Assembly: GCA_963835465.1 (NCBI GenBank)
Contig: CAWIFR010000007.1
Location: 186,001-250,000, forward strand
Direction: 5' to 3'
DNA: 64,000 nt
DNA from: Bog-756 sp963835465
GTDB taxonomy: Bacteria > Actinomycetota > Acidimicrobiia > Acidimicrobiales > RAAP-2
A program made the translations under genes and the position numbers. Under the pieces are notes generated by a model. That model was given only the letters and a program-made list of their open reading frames with translations, made no database searches and was not told where the DNA came from. Positions 44,942-54,510 of the stretch are shown piece by piece (within the stretch, counting starts at the first letter, position 1; every line of letters begins with the position of its first letter).

Positions 44942-45502
44942 GTGCGACAACGCCCTGTCAGGTTCGTCGCCTGGCTCCTGGCCTTCGAAGCACTCCTCGG
45001 CCTCTGGCTCTTCTTCGCGCCCGTGCAGATGGGAGGGTCATCCACCTACTCGGTGACCTCTGGGATCAGCATGCAACCCTTGCTGAAGACGAACGACCTC
45101 GCCCTTGTTCGTACCCAGACCTCCTATCACGTCGGAGACGTGGTCCTCTATCAGAGTGCCCTTCTGCACAAGCCGGTGCTGCATCGCATCGTCGCCATCC
45201 AACACGGCGACTACTTCTTCCGGGGGGACAACAACGATTTCGTGGACCCGGGCTATGCCACCAGAACGGCGTTGATCGGCAAGCTGTGGGTCCACGTGCC
45301 ACTGGCTGGCGCGGTGATCGAATGGTTGGGACAGCCTCTCCATGCCGGGCTGCTCGCCGGGCTAGCGGCGTTGCTGGTGGTCCTCTCCGGTGGGCAACGG
45401 GACCAGCGCAGAAGGCGACGGCGCCACGTCGTGGCAGAAGCGCCGGCGTGGAGCGCCCAGGGCACCGGGTCGGTCGTCAGTGAAACGGAGGACACGGCAT
45501 GA
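44942..45502 (+). CDS. sipW: SipW/Sec11-type signal peptidase I (Ser-His)
   Basis: 186 residues from GTG 44942. One membrane helix at the N-terminus (FVAWLLAFEALLGLWLFFAP), then the nucleophile box TSGISMQPLLKTNDLALVRT, YHVGDVVLYQ, and KPVLHRIVAIQHGDYFFRGD with NNDFVDPG. The HRI motif supplies His where bacterial LepB has Lys, which marks the ER/SipW subtype. A second helix (AGLLAGLAALLVVLSGG) and an Arg-rich cytoplasmic tail follow. SipW enzymes process a small set of surface proteins rather than general exports. It lies 95 bases after the TVPAST protein and overlaps the next gene by 4 bases. Confidence 0.88.
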   Translation: MRQRPVRFVAWLLAFEALLGLWLFFAPVQMGGSSTYSVTSGISMQPLLKTNDLALVRTQTSYHVGDVVLYQSALLHKPVLHRIVAIQHGDYFFRGDNNDFVDPGYATRTALIGKLWVHVPLAGAVIEWLGQPLHAGLLAGLAALLVVLSGGQRDQRRRRRRHVVAEAPAWSAQGTGSVVSETEDTA

Positions 45503-47553
45503 CCGGGGAAGCCTCTAGCGGGGAACGCCGGGCCAGGGCGCCATCGGCCTCGGAGCAGAGCTCACGGAAGTCCCGCGATCGGCGGTCCGGCGTTGAGATG
45601 ACGGCACAACAACTGGCCACGCGTCGCATGCCGAAGTACGACGAGTCCCCCATGGCAATCCTCATTGCCATTGGCCTGACCTTGACCCTCGCCGTGCTCT
45701 GTCTCGGAGTCGGATTCAGCAGACCGCTCCATAGGGTAATTCCCCTCCCGTCGGCTTACTCACAGTCCGGACACTTCACCTATCAGGGCCCGGTCACGTC
45801 GCCGACGCCGGTCTATCCATCAGGATTTGTGGACACCGGTCAACCGATCTACCCCAGCCTGGTCAACACGGTAACCATGAAGTTTCATTACCGGTTCGCC
45901 TCCGCACTTCCTCATCACATCCATGGAACGGTGGAGTTCAGGGCGTTTCTGCTCTCGCGGTCCGATACCTGGCAGGAGGTCTCGACCATCCGCCCGATCA
46001 GCCACTTCACGGGTGACCAGACGACAGTCGTGAGTGCCCTGGCGTTGAGCGGCCTCTACTCCTTGATCGGCAGCGTCACTGCCCAAGCCAACGTGGCGGG
46101 TTCGACTTATACCGCCGACATCCAACCCGTCGTCCATGTGACCGGCGTGGTTGACGGAAAGGCGATCAACCAGACGTTCGAACCGGTGCTTCCCTTTGCC
46201 GTCACCCAGAATGTGATCACGTTGGCTGTCTCGACTCCGGTCGCGCCACCGGGTGCCACGTACTCAATGCCCTCCACGGGATCCGAGACGCTGTCATCCC
46301 TCAATCCCGCGGCAGCCGGGACCATTCCGCAGCAGGTCGGGAACGTCGTGTCGATCGCCAAGTACCAGGTCAGCGTTCCCTTCCTCCGGTGGTTCGGAAT
46401 GATCTTGGTGGGCTTGACACTGGCCCTCATCGGCTTCAACGAATACGCCCGTCGGAGGCACACGCGGAGGACTGACGAGGAGTTGACCGCCGCTCGGCTC
46501 CACGTGTTGCTCGTCCCCGTCGTCTCGTATACGGGCCGGCAGGGCCAAATTCCAATCGATATCCTGCGATTCGACCATCTCGCCTCGCTCGCCCAGTTCT
46601 TGGAGCGGCCGATCCTCTACGAACAGGTCGCCGGACAACGGACGTACACGGTCGACGACGACCTGCAGCGCTACGTCTACCGACCTGCCGAGGATCGAGA
46701 CCAGGGTGGCGAGGATTCCGGCAGTGCTGATCACGGAGGAGATCAGCGGGTCCACACCCACAGTGGGCCCCGTCTTCGACGTCCCCGAAGATCCACCCTG
46801 GTCCGTGGCGCCATCAGCCTGGCTGTCGTGGCCTTGGCCACCACGCTGGTGACCGGTTTCACCGCCAGCACCACTGTGCCGGCCAGCAACGCGGGAGCTT
46901 CCGTCCAGCCCCGCCTGCTCTCCCAATTGGCTCCGGTGGGGTGCGCCTCGCTCAGCCTCGTCTCGCTCGTGCAGGGATCAGGGGCACTCTCCAACGGGAC
47001 CCCGAATGTGCTGCTTCTCGGGAGTTCCGGGAACGACACGATCACCGACACCGGAGGAGGGAGCTGCATCGTGTCCGGAGGCGGAAGCGACAATATCACC
47101 GGCACTACGACCGATATCTGCATCAGCGGGTCGACGCTGAATGTCGCCGGACTTTGTCCTCTGGTGAGTCCGTCGAATGGAGTGACCGCCAGTCCTACGA
47201 GTTCCAACTACAACAACTATGGCGGCCAAGAGCGCCTTGCCGTGACCAACTCGGCGGCAATCACCGCCATGACCATCGTCATTCGGGTTGCCCAAACCCC
47301 TGGCATCTCGTTCAACAGCCAGGGCAACAGCTACCCCGGCGGATATCTGGCTCAGAGTTCAGGTGTCACCGAAGGATTTCTGACCTACACCTTCCGCCTG
47401 GCCCCCGCCCAAAGCATCCCGGGCAAATATCCGAGCGGCACCGTGTACGCGCAGTACGGCGGTACCGGTGCAGCCCACCCGCAGTCCGGTGACACATGGA
47501 GCGTGACCAGTACCTCGAAGGGCGTGACCTCGACCCTTACCGGAACGTTCTGA
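45499..47553 (+). CDS. DUF5305-like membrane protein fused to a secreted TVPAS domain
   Basis: 684 residues. A cytoplasmic basic start is followed by helix 1 (MAILIAIGLTLTLAVLCLGV), an extracellular beta-rich domain (TVTMKFHYRFASALPHHIHG, HFTGDQTTVVSALALSGLYS), then helix 2 near 295-315 (FGMILVGLTLALIGFNEYAR) and a cytoplasmic part. This half resembles DUF5305 proteins found next to signal peptidases. A third helix near 430-450 (GAISLAVVALATTLVTGFTA) ends in STTVPASNAGASVQ, the same signature as the small secreted protein. The C-terminal 220 residues include Gly/Asp repeats (GNDTITDTGGGSCIVSGGG) like degenerate RTX units. An internal SipW-type cleavage could release this part. Two families in one frame is unusual. 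Confidence 0.8.
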   Translation: MTGEASSGERRARAPSASEQSSRKSRDRRSGVEMTAQQLATRRMPKYDESPMAILIAIGLTLTLAVLCLGVGFSRPLHRVIPLPSAYSQSGHFTYQGPVTSPTPVYPSGFVDTGQPIYPSLVNTVTMKFHYRFASALPHHIHGTVEFRAFLLSRSDTWQEVSTIRPISHFTGDQTTVVSALALSGLYSLIGSVTAQANVAGSTYTADIQPVVHVTGVVDGKAINQTFEPVLPFAVTQNVITLAVSTPVAPPGATYSMPSTGSETLSSLNPAAAGTIPQQVGNVVSIAKYQVSVPFLRWFGMILVGLTLALIGFNEYARRRHTRRTDEELTAARLHVLLVPVVSYTGRQGQIPIDILRFDHLASLAQFLERPILYEQVAGQRTYTVDDDLQRYVYRPAEDRDQGGEDSGSADHGGDQRVHTHSGPRLRRPRRSTLVRGAISLAVVALATTLVTGFTASTTVPASNAGASVQPRLLSQLAPVGCASLSLVSLVQGSGALSNGTPNVLLLGSSGNDTITDTGGGSCIVSGGGSDNITGTTTDICISGSTLNVAGLCPLVSPSNGVTASPTSSNYNNYGGQERLAVTNSAAITAMTIVIRVAQTPGISFNSQGNSYPGGYLAQSSGVTEGFLTYTFRLAPAQSIPGKYPSGTVYAQYGGTGAAHPQSGDTWSVTSTSKGVTSTLTGTF

Positions 47554-49010
47554 CCCAGCCCGGGGAGGAGTCGGTCGAGTGTCGTCCTAGCGAGATGCTC
47601 CCATGCCCACCCCCACAGTCGGGTCCGGTGCCTTCGATTCCTGCTCGGGGTGGGCGGCCAGCCTCCGCAGCGGGTAGTACGAGGGCCCCGGCCACCACGA
47701 AACCCACGACGAAGGAGAGGTCGGCTCCATCGAGGTGCCTGGCCACCGGACCTTCGATCAATCCGGTGTCCATGAACGGCACCATCAGGCCGAAGCCCAC
47801 CACCAGGGACAGGAGGGCAGGCCAGCCGGAGCGGAGGTTGCGCCACTCCAACATGTGCACCAGGGTCTCGCGGTTGACCCCGTTCCGGCGATCCCGCCAG
47901 TCGATGGCCACCACGGCCAGGAAGGGCGCGATCCAGTAGGCGGTGAAGAGCAGCACGTTTTGGAACTTGGCCGAGACGTCGCCGGTATCGAGCCACAGGA
48001 TCAGAAGTAGGCGGCCACGGTGCCGATGATCGCCGAGACGTGCCTCTTGATCCGGACGCCCCCCGCTTGCATGGCCAGGGAGCCCGAGTAGTCGTTCAGG
48101 GCATTGGAGGTGACGGCTCCGAACATGATGGCGACGAGGGCCAGGCCGCCCAGGGCCCCCCCCCCATCAGCTGCTGCACACCGGCCGCCGTCTGGGCGGA
48201 CAGGTCTTGGCCCCCAGCAGGCCGATGGTGTACACCCAGAAGAACGAGGCGGCGAGGCCAGCGAACGTCAAGAGGAGCAGCGGGCGCGCGGGCGTGTCGG
48301 TGGCATATAGCGGCTGTAGTCGGCCGCGTAGGTGGCCCAGCTGAATCCGCCGGTGAAGGCGATGGTCATCACCAGGAAGAACGTACCCACCGCCACTCCC
48401 CCATGGACGGTGTTCTGGAGCGGGAAAGGTCCCCGCGCTGGAGGATCTTGACGGTCAGGACGACGAACAGGACGGTAAGGATGGCCGCTCCCCACTTCTC
48501 GAGGCGGTGGATGAACTCGTAGCCCAGGAACCCGACCAGACCCTCGAGGGCGAGCACGACGAGCACGCCCACGGCAAAGGGCACGTGGAAGAAGATCTGG
48601 GCGGCCTGGCCCCCGAACAGACCGACCAGGGCGTCCCAGGCCACCGCGGACAGCCACTGGACCAGTGCCGGTACCGAGATGGACTTGCCGAAGGGCAACC
48701 GGGCCAGGGGCAACTGGGCCATGCCCGTCTTCGGGCCCCAGAGGGAGAGGGCGGCCACCGGGGCCGCTCCGAGTAGGACCCCGAGGACGATGGCGGTGAT
48801 TCCCGCACCGAGACCCAGACCGAGGGTGGCGGCCAACGTGCCGGTGAACACCCCGGAGAGCTCCATGTTGGGAGCGAACCAGACGGTGAAGTTCCGCCAG
48901 TTGGCCCCATAACGGCCGTCCTCGGGGATGGGGACGATGCCGGCCGTCTCCAGGGTGAGGTCGCCCTGCCGGGTGGGCCGGGATCCATCGAACACACTGA
49001 TCGTGGTCAC
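47537..49010 (-). pseudogene. NCS1-family nucleobase:cation symporter, frameshifted
   Basis: GTG at 49010 with AAGGAGA upstream opens a clear NCS1 permease: TAGIVPIPEDGRYGANWRNF, TVWFAPNMELSGVFTGTLAA, SLWGPKTGMAQLPLARLPFG. The frame then breaks repeatedly, but the parts line up: NTVHGGVAVGTFFLVMTIAF, GGFSWATYAADYSRYMP, LLLLTFAGLAASFFWVYTIG, VAIMFGAVTSNALNDYSGS, LILWLDTGDVSAKFQNVLLF and TAYWIAPFLAVVAIDWRDR. Breaks lie near 48420, 48300, 48215, 48155 (in a long C run) and 48010. The intact protein would take up purines or cytosine-like bases. At least five frameshifts make it a pseudogene unless this stretch is poorly sequenced. Its 3' end overlaps the DUF5305 gene's end. Confidence 0.85.
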
Positions 49011-49244
49011 CGCGGAGTGTCTCCTTCCCGGGGGTTCCGGGTCTTGCTGATCGAGCTGGTGTGGGTATGGCGGTCCCCCCGAAGCCTCGGGGTGGCCATG
49101 ATTCTGCACCCGATCCGGAGGGTCGGTGTCACCCCGGCCCGGATGGGGAGATTCCGACGCCTGACGCCTGGCGCCGGCCGAACGGCGTGCGCTCCGTGAT
49201 GCCAGTCGCCACTAGGGTCTGGGCATCGCGCCCAGGGAGGATCC

Positions 49245-50279
49245 ATGAAGGACATGAAGCTCGGACTACAGCTCGGCTACTGGGGATCCGGGCCACCCAC
49301 CAACGCCCCCCAGCAGGTGGCCGAGGCCGAGCGGCTCGGATTTGACTCGGTCTGGACGGCCGAGGCCTATGGCTCCGATGCCCTCACACCCCTGGCCTGG
49401 CTGGGATCACAGACCACCGAGCTCCGCCTCGGGACGGCCCTGTGTCAGCTGTCGGCCCGCACCCCGACGGCGATGGGGATGGCCGCCATCACCCTCGACC
49501 ACCTGTCTGGTGGACGCTTCGTCCTGGGACTCGGCGTTTCCGGTCCCCAGGTGGTTGAAGGTTGGTACGGCCAGTCCTTCGAGAAGCCGCTGGCCCGGAC
49601 CCGCGAGTACGTGGATATCGTCCGCCAGGTTGTGGCCCGCGCTGGTGTCGTCACCAGCGACGGACCGCACTACCCGCTCCCCTACCCCGGTGGAACCGGT
49701 CTGGGGAAGCCGCTGAAGCCCATCGTCCATCCCCTCCGGCCGGAGATCCCGATCATTCTCGGGGCCGAGGGCCCGAAGAACGTGGCGCTGGCGGCCGAGA
49801 TCGCCGACGGCTGGTTTCCGATCTTCTTCTCCCCCAATGCCGTCAAGGCCTTCGAACCAGCACTGGCCGAAGGGTTCGCCCGGCCCGGGGCCCGCCACAC
49901 CGCCGAGGACTTCGAGGTCATCGCCTTCGCCCCCACCATCGTGGACGACGACATCGAACGCGCCGCCGACCTGATGCGACCGTCGGTGGCCCTGTACATC
50001 GGTGGCATGGGGGCCAAGTCGATGAACTTCCATTTCGACGTGTACGCGCGCATGGGGTACGAAGCCGAGGCCACCAAGATCCAGGAGCTGTACCTGGCCG
50101 GGCATCGGGACGAGGCCATCGCCGCCGTTCCCACCTCGCTCATCGAAGACACCGCGCTCATCGGGCCCAAAGAGAAGATTCGGGACGATCTCGAGGGGTG
50201 GAAGGAGTCCATCGCCACAACCCTGCTCGTGTCGGGCGGACCGGACACGCTGCAGCTGCTGGCGGAGTTGGTGCTGTAG
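49245..50279 (+). CDS. F420-dependent LLM oxidoreductase, Rv3520c-like
   Basis: 344 residues from ATG 49245 after AGGGAGG; a second start at 49254 is possible. Sequence features: MKLGLQLGYWGSGPPTNAPQ, FDSVWTAEAYGSDALTPLAW, LCQLSARTPTAMGMAAITLD, HLSGGRFVLGLGVSGPQVVE, GWYGQSFEKPLARTREYVDI and PIILGAEGPKNVALAAEIAD. These match, from memory, M. tuberculosis Rv3520c, a predicted F420-dependent enzyme within the KstR-controlled cholesterol region. It is separated from the island by the SipW module and the broken permease gene, so an insertion or rearrangement may have split them. No KstR-like box is seen upstream. Confidence 0.88.
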   Translation: MKDMKLGLQLGYWGSGPPTNAPQQVAEAERLGFDSVWTAEAYGSDALTPLAWLGSQTTELRLGTALCQLSARTPTAMGMAAITLDHLSGGRFVLGLGVSGPQVVEGWYGQSFEKPLARTREYVDIVRQVVARAGVVTSDGPHYPLPYPGGTGLGKPLKPIVHPLRPEIPIILGAEGPKNVALAAEIADGWFPIFFSPNAVKAFEPALAEGFARPGARHTAEDFEVIAFAPTIVDDDIERAADLMRPSVALYIGGMGAKSMNFHFDVYARMGYEAEATKIQELYLAGHRDEAIAAVPTSLIEDTALIGPKEKIRDDLEGWKESIATTLLVSGGPDTLQLLAELVL

Positions 50280-50304
50280 CTCCATCGTCTCCGACGGTGC
50301 CTGC

Positions 50305-53300
50305 TCATGGCGTCGGACCGCTGAACCTCCTCCGGCGACTCAGCTGCCGGTACAGGTCCATGGTGGCGGGGTGGACGGCGTCCATCGGTTCGATCCCGTC
50401 GGCCACCAGGGTGAGCAGCTCGGACATTACGGCATCCACTCCGGCCGGGTTGCCGCCCAGGTCCGAAGCCCTCATCAGCATCCGGTAGAGACGCTCGTCG
50501 TACGGGCTGACGACCAGCCCTCTGCGGGCGGCCCACTCGGCCGCTGAGGCCTCGCCCTGTTGCAGGTAGGCGCCGGCCAAGCGCCCACTGAGGTCGACCA
50601 CCGCGGATTCGATGGCCGGAGCGATCCCCTCGAGAATCGGCCAGTCCGAGGATCGAAGGCCGTCGAACAGGCGACCCCGGACCAGCGTCAGCGCCGCGTG
50701 CCACCGATCCAACTGATCCGACTCCATCAGTTCGACGAACTGATCCCAGTCGGAGCCGACGGTGTCCGCTAGAGCCAACCGGCCGTGTGATCTCGGGAGG
50801 TGGTCCGCCCCTCCGGCACTCTGTCCCAGCGAGCGACGGGCTACTGACGCCGTCGAATGAAGGCTGGACGGGGCCATGAGCCGGTCCGGCCACAATGCCG
50901 TGGCCCAGGCCTCGTTGGTTGCCCCGTTTGGGTGCATGGCCAGGTAGACCACGAGTTCCTCGGCCCACGCCCGGGAGAACGGACGGGCAGCCCCGCGGAT
51001 CTCCACTGGACCCAGTACGGCGACTTCCACCTCCACCTTGGCGGGATGCCGGGGCGAAGGGGCCGGGCGCTCGGTGACCGTCCCGTCGTCGGCGGGATGG
51101 GGAAGTCGAATGGGAAGGCTGACGTATGGCCCCTCAGAGCGAAGCGCCGACTCGTGGGATGTCGCGGTCTCCAGGAGGGCAGTCACCTCGCGGAGTTCAT
51201 CAGGCTCGACCCGCTGAGGGAAGGTCACCGTGCCCAGCCGATCGAGGGATTCAGTGGCACCCCCCCGGCTGGTGAGCCGGATCGAGAACTGAGCCTCGAC
51301 GCGCTCTCCGACAGCCACCACGGCGGTGCCGTGCACCGGATCGTCGGCGGCGTCGAGGATCTCCTCGACTTCGAACTCGGACACGGCCGGACCACAGATC
51401 ACCACCAGGGGAGCCCAGCGCTCCGAGCCGTCGACCACCCGAGCCTCGGCGAACGACGAGAAGCCACCAGCCTGCAACTGTTCAGCGCCCCGGAGTCTCC
51501 GGCGGCTGAGGTGATGGACCAGTTCAGGGACGTCCGAGAACAACTCGATGCCCCGAAAGCGCTCCAACTCCGAGCCGAACCCGATGACCGCCATCGAGAA
51601 CTGGCCCGTCCAGAACGAGGTCGCCAACTAAGGGTCAGCGCCAGAACCACCGCGTCTGCTTCAGCGGAGTTGCCGTGGACGACCAGGGATCCCAACGCTT
51701 CCAAGTTCACCAAGACCGTGCCCGAGAGTCCTCGGCCGACTGCAACCAACATCGGGGCGACGACAGGTGGATCGACAGCGGATGAAGGCCCAGGATCATG
51801 GCCGGGTGGCGAATTGCTCTGGACCACGGTGTGCCTGTCCAACACGACCGTATCGTCCGCCGAGGCCGGAACCAGCTCGATGACCTCGGCGTGAACCCGA
51901 AGCCCAAGGATCTGGATGGCCCTCTGGGATGACGGGCGCGATGCGACGGCCAAGCGGACCGCCCGATCCACCTGCTGGGTCAAGGCCAATCCGTCACCCA
52001 CCCGCAGTCGCCACTCGATCGAGCTACGAGGGCCGTGGGGCAGCCTGATGTAGCCACCCTCGGGACGATGGCGCTGTTGGACCTGGCGCATCCGATCGAT
52101 GAGGCGGACGATGCCGGAGCCCACCACCCCGGCGCCGAGCGGGACCACGGGAGCAGCCGGGAGCGGGATGGGGTCCTTCAGAACGGGGAAGGACCCGTGA
52201 CCCGGTTCGGTCACCATCAGGCGCGGTGACCCGGGTGCGCTGACGGGCGAGTCCAGCGGGGCTTCCGGAGTGCCGGGGTCGAGAGACCCTCCCGGTGGGA
52301 CGTCCGGCCACTGGGCCACGGTGGGGCCGCCCTGGGGCTCCGCCTGCCCGGGAGTCGGTCCCCGATGGGACGGCCTCGGCGGTGCGGGAGGAGTGACCGG
52401 TTGAGTGCCCGAAGGCACAGGGGGCAGGAGGAGCCTCCACCCCGGTGTGACCCAGTGGCCCTCGTCGAGCGCCCGGCCATCCTCTTGGGTGACGTCGTAG
52501 TTGAGCTGAGCCAACTCCTGCCATCGGAGGGCGGTGCCGAGTTCGGCTTCGGCGATGGACCAGAGGGTCTCCCTCGCGTGGACGAGGTGGGTCCTCGGGA
52601 CAGGCGTGGAACCCGACCGTGCCGACGCTCCCGGTGGTCGCCTGCCGCGAAGAGCAGGCCGGTACGTCGGCGTCCGCTCTGGGGCCGGGTCCGCGGGCCG
52701 TTCGCCCAGCACGGCGACCGGATCCGCTGTTCCCGACTGTTCCGGAGCCCGACGTGGACAACTACCGGGAGCACCGCCCGTGGCCGCCGCCAGTTCGGCG
52801 ATGGTCACCATCTCCTTGCCCTGGGCCCGCGGGACAACAGCGTGGCCCGCTGGCGAGGAGGGCATGCCCGGGACCGCGGCGGTCGAACCCCGATGGTGGG
52901 GCACCTGCAGCCCCCGCCCACCGGCGGTGACCGCCAGTGTCGTCCCCACCAGGATGGCCACCATGGACTGCACGGTCCGACTGCCCGGGATTCGTGCTGG
53001 GGATCCGCCGGTGATCCAGGAGCGGAATTCAACCACCACGCAGAGGGCCAACCATGCCCAGACGGACCAGGCCAGGACGAGGGCAGCATTGGCGATCCAC
53101 TGCGTGGCCTCTTTGGGGTCCCCGGCGTGGGATCCAGCCAGCAGATGCCCGAGGGGGATCGAGCCCCGACCGACGAACGGTGCTCCACCGATGGCAATCA
53201 GTGCCAGCGGGACGCCGAGCACCAGAGCGACGAGAGCCAGCAGCGAGGCGGTCACCCGCAGCGAACGCCAACGATCACCTGCCCGTGGGATGACGGCCCT

Positions 53301-53306
53301 GGTCAC
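50305..53306 (-). pseudogene. LysM-BTAD (SARP-like) regulator of the Tad locus, with one frameshift
   Basis: Two frames form one protein of about 1,000 residues. From GTG 53306: three membrane helices (LLALVALVLGVPLALIAIG, LVLAWSVWAWLALCVVVEF, MVAILVGTTLAVTAGG), a Pro-rich region, then a LysM domain (LVHARETLWSIAEAELGTAL, LAQLNYDVTQEDGRALDEG). The frame breaks at about 51628. The next frame resumes at LATSFWTGQFSMAVIGFGSE and ends with a winged-helix/BTAD module (VAVLGPVEIRGAARPFSRAW, LHSTASVARRSLG, GRLAGAYLQQGEASAAEWAA). A single lost base beside the TAG at 51628-51630 explains it. Such LysM-BTAD proteins close actinobacterial Tad clusters. It overlaps the TadG-like gene by GTGA. The break could be a real mutation or a sequencing error. 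Confidence 0.75.
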
Positions 53307-53722
53307 GGTGTGGCCGCCGCCACACCGTGGACGTCGACGGCGGACGCCTCAGCGGTCACCGGTAGTGAGTTGATGCCGATGATGCCCAGTACCTCGGTGG
53401 GGATCCGATACTGGACCCTGACGGTCACCACGCCGCCGGCCACGGAGGCGGTCCCGGGATGGCCTGCGGCTCGGGTGAACGACTCCGCGGCGGCGACCGC
53501 CCTCACGGGGTCGAGCTGAAAGGAACCGGTCCGTAGGGCTTCCACCGACAGGGCACCGGCACCGGAGCGCGCTGCTTGTTCGGCTTCATCGGCTGCTGCC
53601 TGGTGAGCCGACATGGCCGAGCCTCCATCGACGACGAGTCCCAGCAGCGCCATGAAGGCAACGAGGAGAAGGACCGTGAAGGCCGTGATGGAGCCGGCCT
53701 CATCGAGCCGGGTCGTCAGCAT
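53303..53722 (-). CDS. TadG-like pilus assembly protein
   Basis: 139 residues from ATG 53722; the frame extends upstream into the preceding gene, but that part is not plausible. N-terminal TRLDEAGSITAFTVLLLVAF gives a Flp/TadE-type leader and helix (MALLGLVVDGGSAMSAHQAA). The pattern DEAEQAARSGAGALSVEALR then VRVQYRIPTEVLGIIGINSL matches TadG/Rv3655c-like proteins, which are minor pilin-like components. It starts 4 bases after the TadE gene's stop. Confidence 0.75.
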   Translation of the reverse strand: MLTTRLDEAGSITAFTVLLLVAFMALLGLVVDGGSAMSAHQAAADEAEQAARSGAGALSVEALRTGSFQLDPVRAVAAAESFTRAAGHPGTASVAGGVVTVRVQYRIPTEVLGIIGINSLPVTAEASAVDVHGVAAATP

Positions 53723-53726
53723 GGGC

Positions 53727-54149
53727 CTACCGGACCGATCGATACGGGTCGATGGGCGATGTCGATGAGGCCCTGACCGACGTCGAGCCAGGCAGTCCGG
53801 GCACGGACACATCAGCCAGCGGGACACTGCATACCACCGTGACGGTCACGAATCCGCCGGGAAAGAAGTGGCTGGTATCGGTGACCACCTGACGGGCGGA
53901 ACAGGAGTGGGGGTGGCCAGCGAAGCCGACCGTCGCATCCAGGTCGGATGCGGCCGTCGCGCTGGCGGGGTCGGGCTCGACAGCGGCCGCCTCTGCTGCC
54001 GCCCGGGCCGCCTCGACCACCTGCTGACGGGCCTGGGCGACCCGACCGAAGACCGCCACGACCAGGATCACCAGCAGTAGCACCGGCGTCAGTACCACCA
54101 GCTCCACGGTGAGGCTTCCCCGATCCTCACCGCCAGGGTGACCGATCAT
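53727..54149 (-). CDS. TadE-family pseudopilin
   Basis: 140 residues. RGSLTVELVVLTPVLLLVIL is a TadE-type segment with the conserved Glu in the helix; mature domain FGRVAQARQQVVEAARAAAE is the expected amphipathic continuation. Two cysteines (HSCSARQ and VVCSV) may form a disulfide outside the cell. TadE proteins are processed by a prepilin peptidase and needed for Flp pilus assembly. It overlaps the second TadE-like gene by 4 bases (ATGA). Confidence 0.82.
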   Translation of the reverse strand: MIGHPGGEDRGSLTVELVVLTPVLLLVILVVAVFGRVAQARQQVVEAARAAAEAAAVEPDPASATAASDLDATVGFAGHPHSCSARQVVTDTSHFFPGGFVTVTVVCSVPLADVSVPGLPGSTSVRASSTSPIDPYRSVR

Positions 54150-54508
54150 CCCGAGTTCCGGAACTGCTGGAGGGGTCCGACCTGGGTCGCCGACACCGGC
54201 AGTCGCAGCCAGGGCAGCACCGATTCGGCCCTGCCCTCCACAGTGACCTCGACCTGCTCGCCGGGGAGTATCGCCACTGACGTCGAGGAGGACGTGACGA
54301 CCGAGCCCGCCGAAGCGAGCACCGCCTCGGCCCCGAGGCGGCCGGCACCGGCACTGCTGCCCGCCGAACGCGCCGCTCGATCACCCTCGGAGGCGGCCAA
54401 TTGGACCACCTGCGCGGCGTGGGCCCACAGCGCGAGTTGGACGACGATCAGGATGATCACCATCATCACCGGGACGACCAGGACCGCCTCGACCGAGACC
54501 GATCCGAT
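54146..54508 (-). CDS. TadE-like pseudopilin, start codon unclear
   Basis: About 120 residues. Helix GSVSVEAVLVVPVMMVIILI then VVQLALWAHAAQVVQLAASE is TadE-like with the conserved Glu, followed by AARSAGSSAGAGRLGAEAVL and the terminal SATQVGPLQQFRN. The frame is open upstream to 54814, but no ATG, GTG, TTG or CTG lies between the Flp stop codon and the helix. The nearest possible initiators are ATC at 54508 or readthrough from the Flp gene. I give 54508 as a nominal start. A one-base error near the Flp stop would also explain it. Confidence 0.6.
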   Translation of the reverse strand: MGSVSVEAVLVVPVMMVIILIVVQLALWAHAAQVVQLAASEGDRAARSAGSSAGAGRLGAEAVLASAGSVVTSSSTSVAILPGEQVEVTVEGRAESVLPWLRLPVSATQVGPLQQFRNSG

Positions 54509-54510
54509 GT

